Below are positions 1-4,037 of a stretch of DNA of 6,919 nt, in pieces (within the stretch, counting starts at the first letter, position 1; every line of letters starts with the position of its first letter). The notes beneath the pieces were generated by a model. It was given only the letters and a program-made list of their open reading frames with translations, was not told the DNA's origin and made no database searches. Location: assembly GCA_001773295.1 (NCBI GenBank), contig MEWG01000025.1, positions 1 through 6,919 on the forward strand, written 5' to 3'. The translations under genes were made by a program, and so were the position numbers. Source of the DNA: a candidate division WWE3 bacterium RIFOXYD1_FULL_39_9 (GTDB lineage Bacteria > Patescibacteriota > WWE3 > UBA101185 > UBA10185).

Positions 1-2
1 TT

Positions 3-209
3 ATGGAAACAACATGCAATAGTTGTGGAAAGAAAATAGATGACAACAAATCAGCAGTAAATGAAAATGGAGATTGTTTCTGTAAAGCATGTACCAAATT
101 AATGTCTGCTACATGCTGCTTATGTAAAGTTGTCAAGCCGATGTGGGAAATGACTTGCACTACAGACGATAAAATCTACTGTGAAAAATGTGCAACTGCA
201 ATCTACTAA
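3..209 (+). CDS. Small double zinc-ribbon-like protein
   Basis: A 68-residue protein with four cysteine pairs: C5-C8, C27-C30, C38/C39-C41 and C60-C63. This is the pattern of two small zinc-binding modules in a row. The gap between the second and third pairs (C30 to C38) is too long for a canonical LIM domain, where it is two residues, so two zinc ribbons or knuckles fit better. The likely role is protein or nucleic-acid binding; no catalytic residues are visible. The start codon lies two bases from the window edge, so its SD cannot be seen and an upstream extension cannot be excluded, though a Met directly before the first CxxC is a natural start. The next gene begins 16 bases after its stop. 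The zinc-binding call is from the Cys pattern only; the partner is unknown. Confidence 0.75.
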   Translation: METTCNSCGKKIDDNKSAVNENGDCFCKACTKLMSATCCLCKVVKPMWEMTCTTDDKIYCEKCATAIY

Positions 210-225
210 ATAAGGAGATAAAATC

Positions 226-633
226 ATGATTTCTGGATTGTTTGACGGAAGAATCGTTCTGCAAATAGTAGATGCTTCCAAACTTTGGAAGCAATATTCC
301 AAAGTCATGAAAATAAGAAGACCCAAATCTATTTTAGACCACAATAGATTTGGATCGTATCTCAAAAGAGAAAAAGTATTTCTCTTCAACAAATCGATCT
401 GTATTGGTCGATTTGATTCTAATTATTTTTGTGTTTCTCACTTTTGTCCGTTTTCAAAGCGAGAAGGAGTAGAAATGCTGAAAGAACTTAGAAAAGCAAG
501 CTTCAAAGTTCTTTTTGCAGTAACAGAAGATATGGTTGGAATGTTAGAAAAGTTAGGATATTCCAATCAAAACTCCACAATTGAAGTGGAGTTCAGAGGC
601 GAAAAAGTTTTAAAACATATTTTAACAAATTAA
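226..633 (+). CDS. Hypothetical protein, gene densely packed with inverted repeats
   Basis: A 135-residue protein I do not recognise. It starts 8 bases after an AAGGAG at 212-217. The N-terminal part is basic (KIRRPK near 29-34, KREK near 47-50), the middle has aromatic and Cys residues (C59, C69, C74), and the C-terminal half alternates predicted helix and strand. The stretch around 81-112 (VEMLKELRK, then VTEDMVGMLEKLGY) loosely resembles the end of a GNAT-like acyltransferase fold, but the acetyl-CoA loop is not evident, so this is only a faint suggestion. The striking property is at nucleotide level: at least seven inverted repeats with perfect arms of 8-11 bases sit inside this one gene. 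The mRNA itself may therefore be a functional structure. It is followed by an AAAGGAG and the next gene 11 bases later. Confidence 0.8.
   Translation: MISGLFDGRIVLQIVDASKLWKQYSKVMKIRRPKSILDHNRFGSYLKREKVFLFNKSICIGRFDSNYFCVSHFCPFSKREGVEMLKELRKASFKVLFAVTEDMVGMLEKLGYSNQNSTIEVEFRGEKVLKHILTN
241..593 (+). repeat. Array of consecutive inverted repeats inside a coding sequence
   Basis: Perfect arms read directly from the sequence: 273-282 with 284-293 (10 bp); 282-290 with 297-305 (9 bp, 6-base loop); 323-333 with 343-353 (11 bp, 9-base loop); 366-373 with 379-386 (8 bp, 5-base loop); 390-397 with 408-415 (8 bp, extended by a G-U and a C-G pair); 481-489 with 506-514 (9 bp, 16-base loop); 536-542 with 560-566 (7 bp, extended outward by a G-U and two more pairs); 571-578 with 586-593 (8 bp, 7-base loop). 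Imperfect stems at 241-265 and 435-465 fill two of the gaps. At this base composition I estimate roughly 0.2 such arms of 8 or more within 20 bases per gene of this size, so the density is not chance. The function is unknown. Confidence 0.8.
273..305 (+). promoter_or_regulatory. Three-arm alternating hairpin (attenuator-like)
   Basis: Three segments can pair in two mutually exclusive ways. The central TTTGGAA (284-290) is complementary both to TTCCAAA at 276-282 and to TTCCAAA at 297-303. The first pairing extends to 10 bp (273-282 with 284-293), though with a one-base loop at least one pair must open. The second extends to 9 bp (282-290 with 297-305) with a 6-base loop. This is the geometry of an attenuator or a ribosome-position switch, lying about 50-80 bases into the 135-codon gene. 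A dyad of this kind could instead be a protein-binding operator in DNA. The pairing is seen directly; any switching role is inference. Confidence 0.4.
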
Positions 634-644
634 AGGAGAAAAAA

Positions 645-905
645 ATGGGAACAAATTATCCTAATGCTAAAGAATTCGCAATAAAAGATTTGCTAACTAC
701 TTCATTTAACGAAGTAGTACGTCGAAAAGGAGTTGGAACAAAAACTATCTCTTTGAGATATGAAAAGATGAGAGAATTGCTGCGCCTCTCATTAGAGCAC
801 AACACGGCAATGGGCGGTGTGCAAATCAATGACCAAAGAGTATTTGATGCATATGAATTTGCTTACAATATTTTAAATACAGAAGCAAAGGAGATAAAAT
901 CATGA
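645..905 (+). CDS. Hypothetical small phage protein
   Basis: An 86-residue protein that I do not recognise. It starts 5 bases after an AAAGGAG at 633-639 followed by an A-run. The sequence is mostly helical with a basic centre (VVRRKGVGTKTISLRYEKMRELLRLSL near 24-50), compatible with a small nucleic-acid or protein-binding domain, but no defined motif is present. Its last codons (Ala-Lys-Glu-Ile-Lys-Ser) are made by the SD of the next gene, and its TGA stop overlaps the next ATG as ATGA at 902-905, so the two genes are translationally coupled. Inverted repeats continue into it: 696-703 with 711-718 (8 bp) and 768-774 with 786-792 (7 bp). Confidence 0.75.
   Translation: MGTNYPNAKEFAIKDLLTTSFNEVVRRKGVGTKTISLRYEKMRELLRLSLEHNTAMGGVQINDQRVFDAYEFAYNILNTEAKEIKS
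696..718 (+). repeat. Perfect 8-bp inverted repeat in a coding sequence
   Basis: ACTACTTC at 696-703 pairs with GAAGTAGT at 711-718 around a 7-base loop. With a 6-bp stem at 746-760 and a 7-bp stem at 768-792, it continues the hairpin series of the preceding gene at lower density. Confidence 0.55.
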
Positions 906-1066
906 CGAAAAAAGAAGCAAAGCACAATATGGAGCACGCCGAGCATATCATCAATTTGCTGGAAAAAAATGACCACATTGACATGATTGACCGTGCACTG
1001 GCCGAAAAGCTCTACATATCCGCCGATGCTATCCGCCGCTCAATGGCAATGTTCATTCAGGACTAA
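902..1066 (+). CDS. Short helical hypothetical protein, GC-richer than neighbours
   Basis: A 54-residue protein starting MTKKEAKHNM and ending SMAMFIQD. It begins in a four-base ATGA overlap with the preceding gene and is preceded by the full leader AAAGGAGATAAAATC, which supports the start. The sequence has almost no strand-forming or turn residues and looks like two amphipathic helices separated around residues 23-26, a typical small helical adaptor or DNA-binding scaffold. Its GC content is about 45% and its codons favour GCC, CGC, CTG and GAC, unlike the A- and T-ending codons of its neighbours, which suggests a separate origin. It is followed by 41 bases without a gene. The function is unknown. 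Confidence 0.75.
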   Translation: MTKKEAKHNMEHAEHIINLLEKNDHIDMIDRALAEKLYISADAIRRSMAMFIQD

Positions 1067-1107
1067 ATACCGAAAACTAACCAAAATCAAACAAAGGAGA
1101 TAAAGCC

Positions 1108-1317
1108 ATGAAGAAAAAAGAAATCAAAACAGTTTCGATGGTCTGGGATTATAAAGAACAGATTGATTTCAATTCGCTAACCAGAATCTTAAATGGTCTT
1201 GGCTTTAAAGGAGTTATTCGAGAAGTAGATACCAACGGTGATACTCATGCAATCGTCATAGCCGAAGAAAAAATCAGTGGCAAGCAAGCACAAGCCGCTT
1301 TTGAAAAGGAGATTTAA
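1108..1317 (+). CDS. Hypothetical small protein
   Basis: A 69-residue protein of unknown function with a strong leader, AAAGGAGATAAAGCC, immediately before the ATG. The pattern of strand (TVSMVWDY), helix (FNSLTRILNGLGF), strand (VIREVDTNGDTHAIVIAEE) and helix (SGKQAQAAFEKEI) suggests a compact alpha/beta fold such as a ferredoxin-like mini-domain; this is a guess from hydrophobic patterning. The C-terminal EKEI is encoded by the SD of the next gene, whose ATG lies two bases after this stop. The pair is therefore probably co-translated. No catalytic or metal-binding residues are apparent. Confidence 0.75.
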   Translation: MKKKEIKTVSMVWDYKEQIDFNSLTRILNGLGFKGVIREVDTNGDTHAIVIAEEKISGKQAQAAFEKEI

Positions 1318-1319
1318 TC

Positions 1320-1625
1320 ATGAAGAAGCAAGCTGAAACAGGAAATGATGCAAATGCAATCTTTAAAATCGGCGATGATACACTGGGTATTGTTCAAGAA
1401 ATTTTGAACAGAAGGAAGATTAGCATAGAAGCAATCTATGACTATTATACTATTGAATACCGCATCATGATCCCCTGTGGTTTCCATGAGCATAAAGAAG
1501 TCATCACATCTGATTTTAAAGAAAAGATAGTACGCAATACTTTGACTGCCTGGGAGATTGATTTGTTGAAATTTCATCAAGACCATTTCAAAAAGTACTA
1601 TTACGATGCCAACTCAAAATTCTAA
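1320..1625 (+). CDS. Hypothetical protein, acidic-aromatic, 101 residues
   Basis: A 101-residue protein with no family I recognise. The start is fixed by AAAAGGAG embedded in the end of the previous gene and by the two-base gap to its stop. Visible traits are a Tyr-rich middle (AIYDYYTIEYRIMI near 38-51), a CGFHEHKE segment near 53-60 that could bind a metal but lacks a partner motif, and a basic aromatic C-terminus (FHQDHFKKYYYD). Within the gene there is a 7-bp inverted repeat, 1391-1397 with 1404-1410, loop of 6. Its stop is followed by 44 bases without a gene, carrying another SD leader nearly identical to the one preceding this gene. Confidence 0.7.
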   Translation: MKKQAETGNDANAIFKIGDDTLGIVQEILNRRKISIEAIYDYYTIEYRIMIPCGFHEHKEVITSDFKEKIVRNTLTAWEIDLLKFHQDHFKKYYYDANSKF

Positions 1626-1669
1626 ATATTAAAAACTTCATCGATAAACTTTGAAAAGGAGACTTAATC

Positions 1670-1921
1670 ATGACGCAAATCATTTATTGCCCAATTATTG
1701 ATCCTGTTAAAATCAATCGCGCTTATGCCGGAAAACCCGGCAAGTGCATGTGTGGTTGTTCTGGAAAGTATTATGAAGCTGATTCACCGATAGTAAAACG
1801 CATTGCTGGATATGTTTCCGCTTGTGAAAATGTTGAAATGCAAAAAAGTAGAAACGGCGGAGAGTTTATTTATACTGCAATTATTGGCGGCCGACAGTAT
1901 ACTATTTATGTCTCGATATAA
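1670..1921 (+). CDS. Small phage protein with CxCxC motif
   Basis: An 83-residue protein with the motif GKCMCGCSGKYY at residues 24-35, in which C26, C28 and C30 alternate, plus C7 and C52. The compact Cys cluster followed by Gly-Lys-Tyr is reminiscent of small uncharacterised phage proteins and could coordinate zinc, but there is no clean second CxxC pair. The C-terminal half (FIYTAIIGGRQYTIYVSI) reads as two beta strands with a Gly-Gly turn. The leader GAAAAGGAGACTTAATC sets the start. DNA coding for the Cys region contains a small GC hairpin, 1726-1731 with 1737-1742. The function is unknown; confidence is in the gene rather than in a role. Confidence 0.75.
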   Translation: MTQIIYCPIIDPVKINRAYAGKPGKCMCGCSGKYYEADSPIVKRIAGYVSACENVEMQKSRNGGEFIYTAIIGGRQYTIYVSI

Positions 1922-1940
1922 ATTTAATCGGAGGATAAAC

Positions 1941-2138
1941 ATGGAAAGCATTCCAAATGGTAGTGGTCACGCCTTTATCCTACACGTTTTCGACGATCTA
2001 AATTGCAAGATTGATCCAGAATCAGAAGATTGGAGTCCTGGCTTTCTTCTGATTAAGTACTTGACGCATGGAAGAAATAAGAAAAGATGGAATTTTATGA
2101 AAGAAATGGAATGGAATGAATATATAACAAATTTTTAA
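1941..2138 (+). CDS. Hypothetical small protein
   Basis: A 65-residue protein beginning MESIPNGSGHAF. The reading frame is open further upstream to an ATG at 1803, but that start would overlap the preceding gene for over 100 bases and has no SD. The ATG at 1941 has GGAGG at 1930-1934 at correct spacing and follows the previous stop by 19 bases, so it is chosen. The sequence has an N-terminal strand region (HAFILHVFDDL), an acidic linker (DPESEDWSPG) and a charged helical C-terminus rich in Asn, Lys and Trp (KKRWNFMKEMEWNEY). I do not recognise a family. It is followed 13 bases later by another small gene. Confidence 0.7.
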   Translation: MESIPNGSGHAFILHVFDDLNCKIDPESEDWSPGFLLIKYLTHGRNKKRWNFMKEMEWNEYITNF

Positions 2139-2151
2139 AAAGAGATGATTT

Positions 2152-2349
2152 ATGGAAATTAAATTGATTGCTTCTGGCTATCGATTCCCTGATTCTTTTT
2201 GGGAGTTCTGGAAAATCGGAAATGAAGTTTATCGTTCAAGGCCATCTGAATTAGATGTATTCGGTTGTCCAATGTCTAAAAGATGGGAATGTTCCTATGC
2301 TCATTGGCTTGTTTATCGGGATTTGTTTTCTTGGGCAAAAGATTGTTAA
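2152..2349 (+). CDS. Trp-rich hypothetical small protein
   Basis: A 65-residue protein notable for five tryptophans (W17, W20, W45, W52, W61) and three cysteines (C39, C47, C65). The segment DSFWEFWKIGNEVYRS and the later KRWECSYAHWLVYRDLFSW suggest a small folded domain with an aromatic core; the spacing does not match a WW or zinc-finger family. The leader AAAGAG before the start is weaker than at neighbouring genes. The stop at 2347-2349 is followed by the SD of the next gene. The function is unknown. High Trp content is unusual for a protein of this size and argues for a structured binder of protein or sugar, which is inference only. Confidence 0.65.
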   Translation: MEIKLIASGYRFPDSFWEFWKIGNEVYRSRPSELDVFGCPMSKRWECSYAHWLVYRDLFSWAKDC

Positions 2350-2366
2350 GAAAAGGAGATAAGAAA

Positions 2367-2576
2367 ATGAAAGTAAAAGATTGTTGCAACTTCAATCCTC
2401 AATTTCCAGAATTATATCCCTGGGGAAGTGTAGATAGTATTCTTGCTGCGAATATTTCAAACGATATTATCAACCATATTCATCATGATTTGCACAATTC
2501 TAAAACAGTAGAAAGAATTAATGTTCCTGGGTTAAGGCTTGCCCTAAACATTCTCGCTTCTCATACAGAAGCATAA
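2367..2576 (+). CDS. Hypothetical small protein
   Basis: A 69-residue protein starting MKVKDCCNFNPQ. The open frame reaches back to an ATG at 2283 inside the previous gene, but AAAAGGAGATAAGAAA lies directly before 2367, so the internal start is taken. Features are an adjacent Cys pair (C6-C7), a Pro-rich stretch (NPQFPELYPWG), and a helical C-terminus with several histidines (NDIINHIHHDLHNS near 32-45). Conserved metal binding is possible but not demonstrated. It ends 13 bases before the next ATG, which has its own AAAGGAGATAAG leader. I do not recognise a family. Confidence 0.7.
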   Translation: MKVKDCCNFNPQFPELYPWGSVDSILAANISNDIINHIHHDLHNSKTVERINVPGLRLALNILASHTEA

Positions 2577-2589
2577 AGGAGATAAGACT

Positions 2590-2775
2590 ATGAAACACTG
2601 GGTAGATTATAGATTAAACGAAATGGCAGAGAAAGCAAATCTTCCTATATTTCCTGAAAAAGATATGGATGGAAGTATATTTCAACCAGATTATGAAGAC
2701 ACTCGATTTACCATCCCAATGGAAGATTTTGATGCAAGCTTGTCTGTAAAATTGTTTTTCAAAATGAATCAATGA
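2590..2775 (+). CDS. Hypothetical small acidic protein
   Basis: A 61-residue protein starting MKHWVDYRLNEMAEKAN, with a leading helix, then an acidic middle (PEKDMDGSIFQPDYEDTRF) and a C-terminal strand-like segment (ASLSVKLFFKMNQ). The leader AAAGGAGATAAGACT precedes the ATG. Net charge is negative; small acidic proteins are common among phage early products that mimic DNA or bind host enzymes, but nothing here is specific. Twelve bases separate it from the next gene, whose SD (GAGAGG) is weaker. Confidence 0.65.
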   Translation: MKHWVDYRLNEMAEKANLPIFPEKDMDGSIFQPDYEDTRFTIPMEDFDASLSVKLFFKMNQ

Positions 2776-2787
2776 GAGGCATAACAA

Positions 2788-2952
2788 ATGAATACTTATT
2801 CTTGTTCACGATGCGGCTATATGGAGCAAAAGCCAAAAGGCCATGGGCCAAGTCCTGAATATATCTTTACTTGCCCACGATGCGAAAACAAAAGTCTAAA
2901 GCGTACTACTCCAGAAAAAGCAATTATCAATGCTAAAAAGAGGCAGGCATAA
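2788..2952 (+). CDS. Zinc-ribbon protein
   Basis: A 54-residue protein with CSRC at 6-9 and CPRC at 29-32, two CxxC knuckles 19 residues apart, each followed by a Gly or Glu turn (CSRCGY, CPRCEN). This is the standard zinc-ribbon layout. A basic tail (SLKRTTPEKAIINAKKRQA) follows and may contact nucleic acid. Small zinc ribbons of this type act as transcription or ribosome-associated adaptors in phages and bacteria, but the target cannot be read from the sequence. The start has GAGAGGC as a modest SD. The stop overlaps the next start as TAATG, so the two are coupled. The gene is short enough to be overlooked by length filters. Confidence 0.8.
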   Translation: MNTYSCSRCGYMEQKPKGHGPSPEYIFTCPRCENKSLKRTTPEKAIINAKKRQA

Positions 2953-3167
2953 TGAAAACAAAAGAATTGAAGCAAGCATTGCGCGATATTCTAACAGCCA
3001 AAAGAGAACTTTTAGAAGTATTCAAAGGAAAAGAAAACCCACAAGTTAAAGAACTATATTCCAGAACGGATGCAGAGATAAATGCTTTTCTATCTGTACT
3101 TGATGCATTGAATAACAATGATATGTTAATTAAATGCTATCTGCCAAGAAAGGAGATAGCACAATGA
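2952..3167 (+). CDS. Helical hypothetical small protein
   Basis: A 71-residue protein beginning MKTKELKQALRDILTAKRELLEVF, a strong amphipathic helix, then a short charged linker (KGKENPQVKEL) and a second helix (DAEINAFLSVLDALNNN). It reads as a two-helix hairpin or coiled-coil adaptor. The SD, AAGAGGCAGGC, lies inside the end of the preceding zinc-ribbon gene and the start is one base into its stop. The C-terminal Arg-Lys-Glu-Ile-Ala-Gln is produced by the SD of the following gene, and the stop overlaps its ATG as ATGA at 3164-3167. Function unknown. Confidence 0.7.
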   Translation: MKTKELKQALRDILTAKRELLEVFKGKENPQVKELYSRTDAEINAFLSVLDALNNNDMLIKCYLPRKEIAQ

Positions 3168-3433
3168 ATAACTTCGCAATCATTGCTCATCATGATATCG
3201 GAGCCAGAAACAAGCCAACAAAATCAAGCAGAATGAAAAGAGTAAATGCTTTCAGAAAAGAACTTCTAAAACACAAAATTTGTTTTTCAGAAGAAGAAGT
3301 AAGGTGCGAAGACCTTCCTAGAATCACAACAAAACAAGAAGTGATACAAGCATTAGATAGTGCTGGATATGACTCGTGCCAATATGAAGTTGAAACATTC
3401 TTCAATCATGTTTTTGTAAATCCGATAGTATAA
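3164..3433 (+). CDS. Hypothetical small protein
   Basis: An 89-residue protein starting MNNFAIIAHHDIGARN. An upstream in-frame ATG at 3134 exists, but AAAGGAGATAGCACA sits directly before 3164 and the ATGA overlap with the previous stop is typical here, so 3164 is preferred. The N-terminus is basic (RNKPTKSSRMKRVNAFRKELLKHK, about 15-38) and could bind nucleic acid. An acidic middle and a C-terminal segment (TTKQEVIQALDSAGYDSCQYEVETFFNHVF) follow. Two Cys (C40, C48) and a His pair near the start do not form a recognised motif. No family recognised. Confidence 0.7.
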   Translation: MNNFAIIAHHDIGARNKPTKSSRMKRVNAFRKELLKHKICFSEEEVRCEDLPRITTKQEVIQALDSAGYDSCQYEVETFFNHVFVNPIV

Positions 3434-3446
3434 AGGAGAAGTAAAA

Positions 3447-3632
3447 ATGAACGGAACATATAAACTTACTGACGATTTTGAGGAACTAGGAAAGAACTAT
3501 TCAGGCAAATTCGTTCGAGACATTAATTTCACTCCTGAAGATCGACGTTTTCCAGACATCGCTATTTGCCGAATCTACTCTTCACGAGAAGATGCTGAAA
3601 AAATCATTAAAGCTCTGCAAAATGTCAACTAA
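3447..3632 (+). CDS. Hypothetical small protein
   Basis: A 61-residue protein starting MNGTYKLTDDFEELGKNYSG, with a strong AAAGGAGAAG leader. The second half (DIAICRIYSSREDAEKIIKALQNVN) is a strand followed by an amphipathic helix, as in small alpha/beta domains where the helix packs on a sheet. GC content is about 37%, typical of the window. It is the last gene before the abrupt change to a GC-richer segment: directly after its stop comes the GGCCC-TC-GGGCC dyad. Function unknown. Confidence 0.7.
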   Translation: MNGTYKLTDDFEELGKNYSGKFVRDINFTPEDRRFPDIAICRIYSSREDAEKIIKALQNVN

Positions 3633-3634
3633 CC

Positions 3635-3646
3635 GGCCCTCGGGCC
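3635..3646 (+). promoter_or_regulatory. GC-rich hairpin upstream of a small gene
   Basis: GGCCC at 3635-3639 and GGGCC at 3642-3646 are complementary. With a realistic loop the stem is GGCC/GGCC around a CTCG tetraloop. It lies 3 bases after the stop of the previous gene and just before the SD (AGAAAGGAAAG) of the next. No T-run follows, so it is not a rho-independent terminator. It shares the sequence CGGGCCAGA with the second hairpin at 3842-3860. Confidence 0.5.
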
Positions 3647-3661
3647 AGAAAGGAAAGACCC

Positions 3662-3835
3662 ATGAAAACTTTAGAGGTACGTTTTGACTTAGCGGTTTCT
3701 GAAAAACCCTTCATTCAGACCTCCATCCGCGTAGCCCGTATTGAGGACGTACCCGAGGAGTTGGCGGCTTTCTTGGCTGTCAACACTGAGGGCGAAGTGT
3801 GGATTCTGGACGTTCCGCTGTCCAACCTGATTTAA
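3662..3835 (+). CDS. Small hypothetical protein in a GC-rich insert
   Basis: A 57-residue protein starting MKTLEVRFDLAVSEKP and ending LDVPLSNLI. The SD is AGAAAGGAAAG, 5-6 bases before the ATG. Predicted strands alternate with a short helix (DVPEELAAFLAVN near 29-41), so a compact alpha/beta domain is likely; no family is recognised. Its GC content is about 49%, against 37% in the gene before it, and it uses codons such as CTG, GCC, CGC and GTC freely. GC-rich dyads sharing CGGGCCAGA flank it on both sides. Taken together it looks like a recent arrival from a GC-richer genome, inserted as a unit with its own leader. Its function is unknown. Confidence 0.75.
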   Translation: MKTLEVRFDLAVSEKPFIQTSIRVARIEDVPEELAAFLAVNTEGEVWILDVPLSNLI

Positions 3836-3841
3836 CCCCAA

Positions 3842-3860
3842 GGCCCGGCACGACCGGGCC
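3842..3860 (+). promoter_or_regulatory. Strong 7-bp GC hairpin between genes
   Basis: GGCCCGG at 3842-3848 and CCGGGCC at 3854-3860 pair perfectly over 7 bp, all G-C, around the loop CACGA. It starts 6 bases after a stop codon and ends just before the SD ACAAGGAG of the next gene. No T-run follows on either strand, which argues against an intrinsic terminator. It could slow RNA decay, set relative expression of the flanking genes, or mark the edge of an inserted cassette. Confidence 0.7.
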
Positions 3861-3875
3861 AGACAAGGAGTAATT

Positions 3876-3986
3876 ATGTTTCAAGAATACAAACCATATA
3901 AACAGGAAAGAAAGATAATGACAGGAGAAGTTGTTGCTGTTTTATTGGTTGTTCTAAACATATTTATTTGGCTGGTTGTACTGTAG
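3876..3986 (+). CDS. Tiny single-pass membrane peptide
   Basis: A 36-residue peptide with a charged, Lys- and Tyr-containing N-terminus (MFQEYKPYKQERKIM) and an uninterrupted hydrophobic segment from residue 19 to the end (VVAVLLVVLNIFIWLVVL). The basic side would stay in the cytoplasm and the C-terminus would lie in or just across the inner membrane. The leader ACAAGGAG supports the ATG at 3876. A second in-frame ATG at 3918, with AGGAAAG upstream, would give a 22-residue form. It ends 51 bases before the MoxR ATPase gene. It may be a membrane anchor, a regulator or a small toxin or lysis-type peptide; sequence alone does not decide. It is too short for confident annotation without expression data. 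Confidence 0.6.
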   Translation: MFQEYKPYKQERKIMTGEVVAVLLVVLNIFIWLVVL

Positions 3987-4037
3987 AATCACAATTAACT
4001 TCATACCAAATACTACTTATAGAAAGGAATTAATACA

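Noticed and set aside
86..117. 8-bp inverted repeat, 86-93 with 110-117
   Set aside because: It is isolated with a 16-base loop; about three such pairs are expected by chance across the window.
120..392. Open frame of 90 codons on the minus strand
   Set aside because: It overlaps two plus-strand genes with good SDs, has no SD of its own, and its product looks like a shadow; the open frame is partly a by-product of the inverted repeats.
1803..1940. Upstream extension of the gene at 1941
   Set aside because: It would overlap the preceding gene by over 100 bases with no SD at 1803, while GGAGG sits right before 1941.
2283..2366. Upstream extension of the gene at 2367
   Set aside because: It is inside the preceding gene without an SD; AAAAGGAGATAAG directly precedes 2367.
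3842..3870. Rho-independent terminator
   Set aside because: The stem is strong but no T-run follows on either strand, and an SD plus gene come immediately after.
3995..4020. Possible promoter before the MoxR gene
   Set aside because: TTAACT and TACTTA lie only 13 bases apart and match the consensus poorly.
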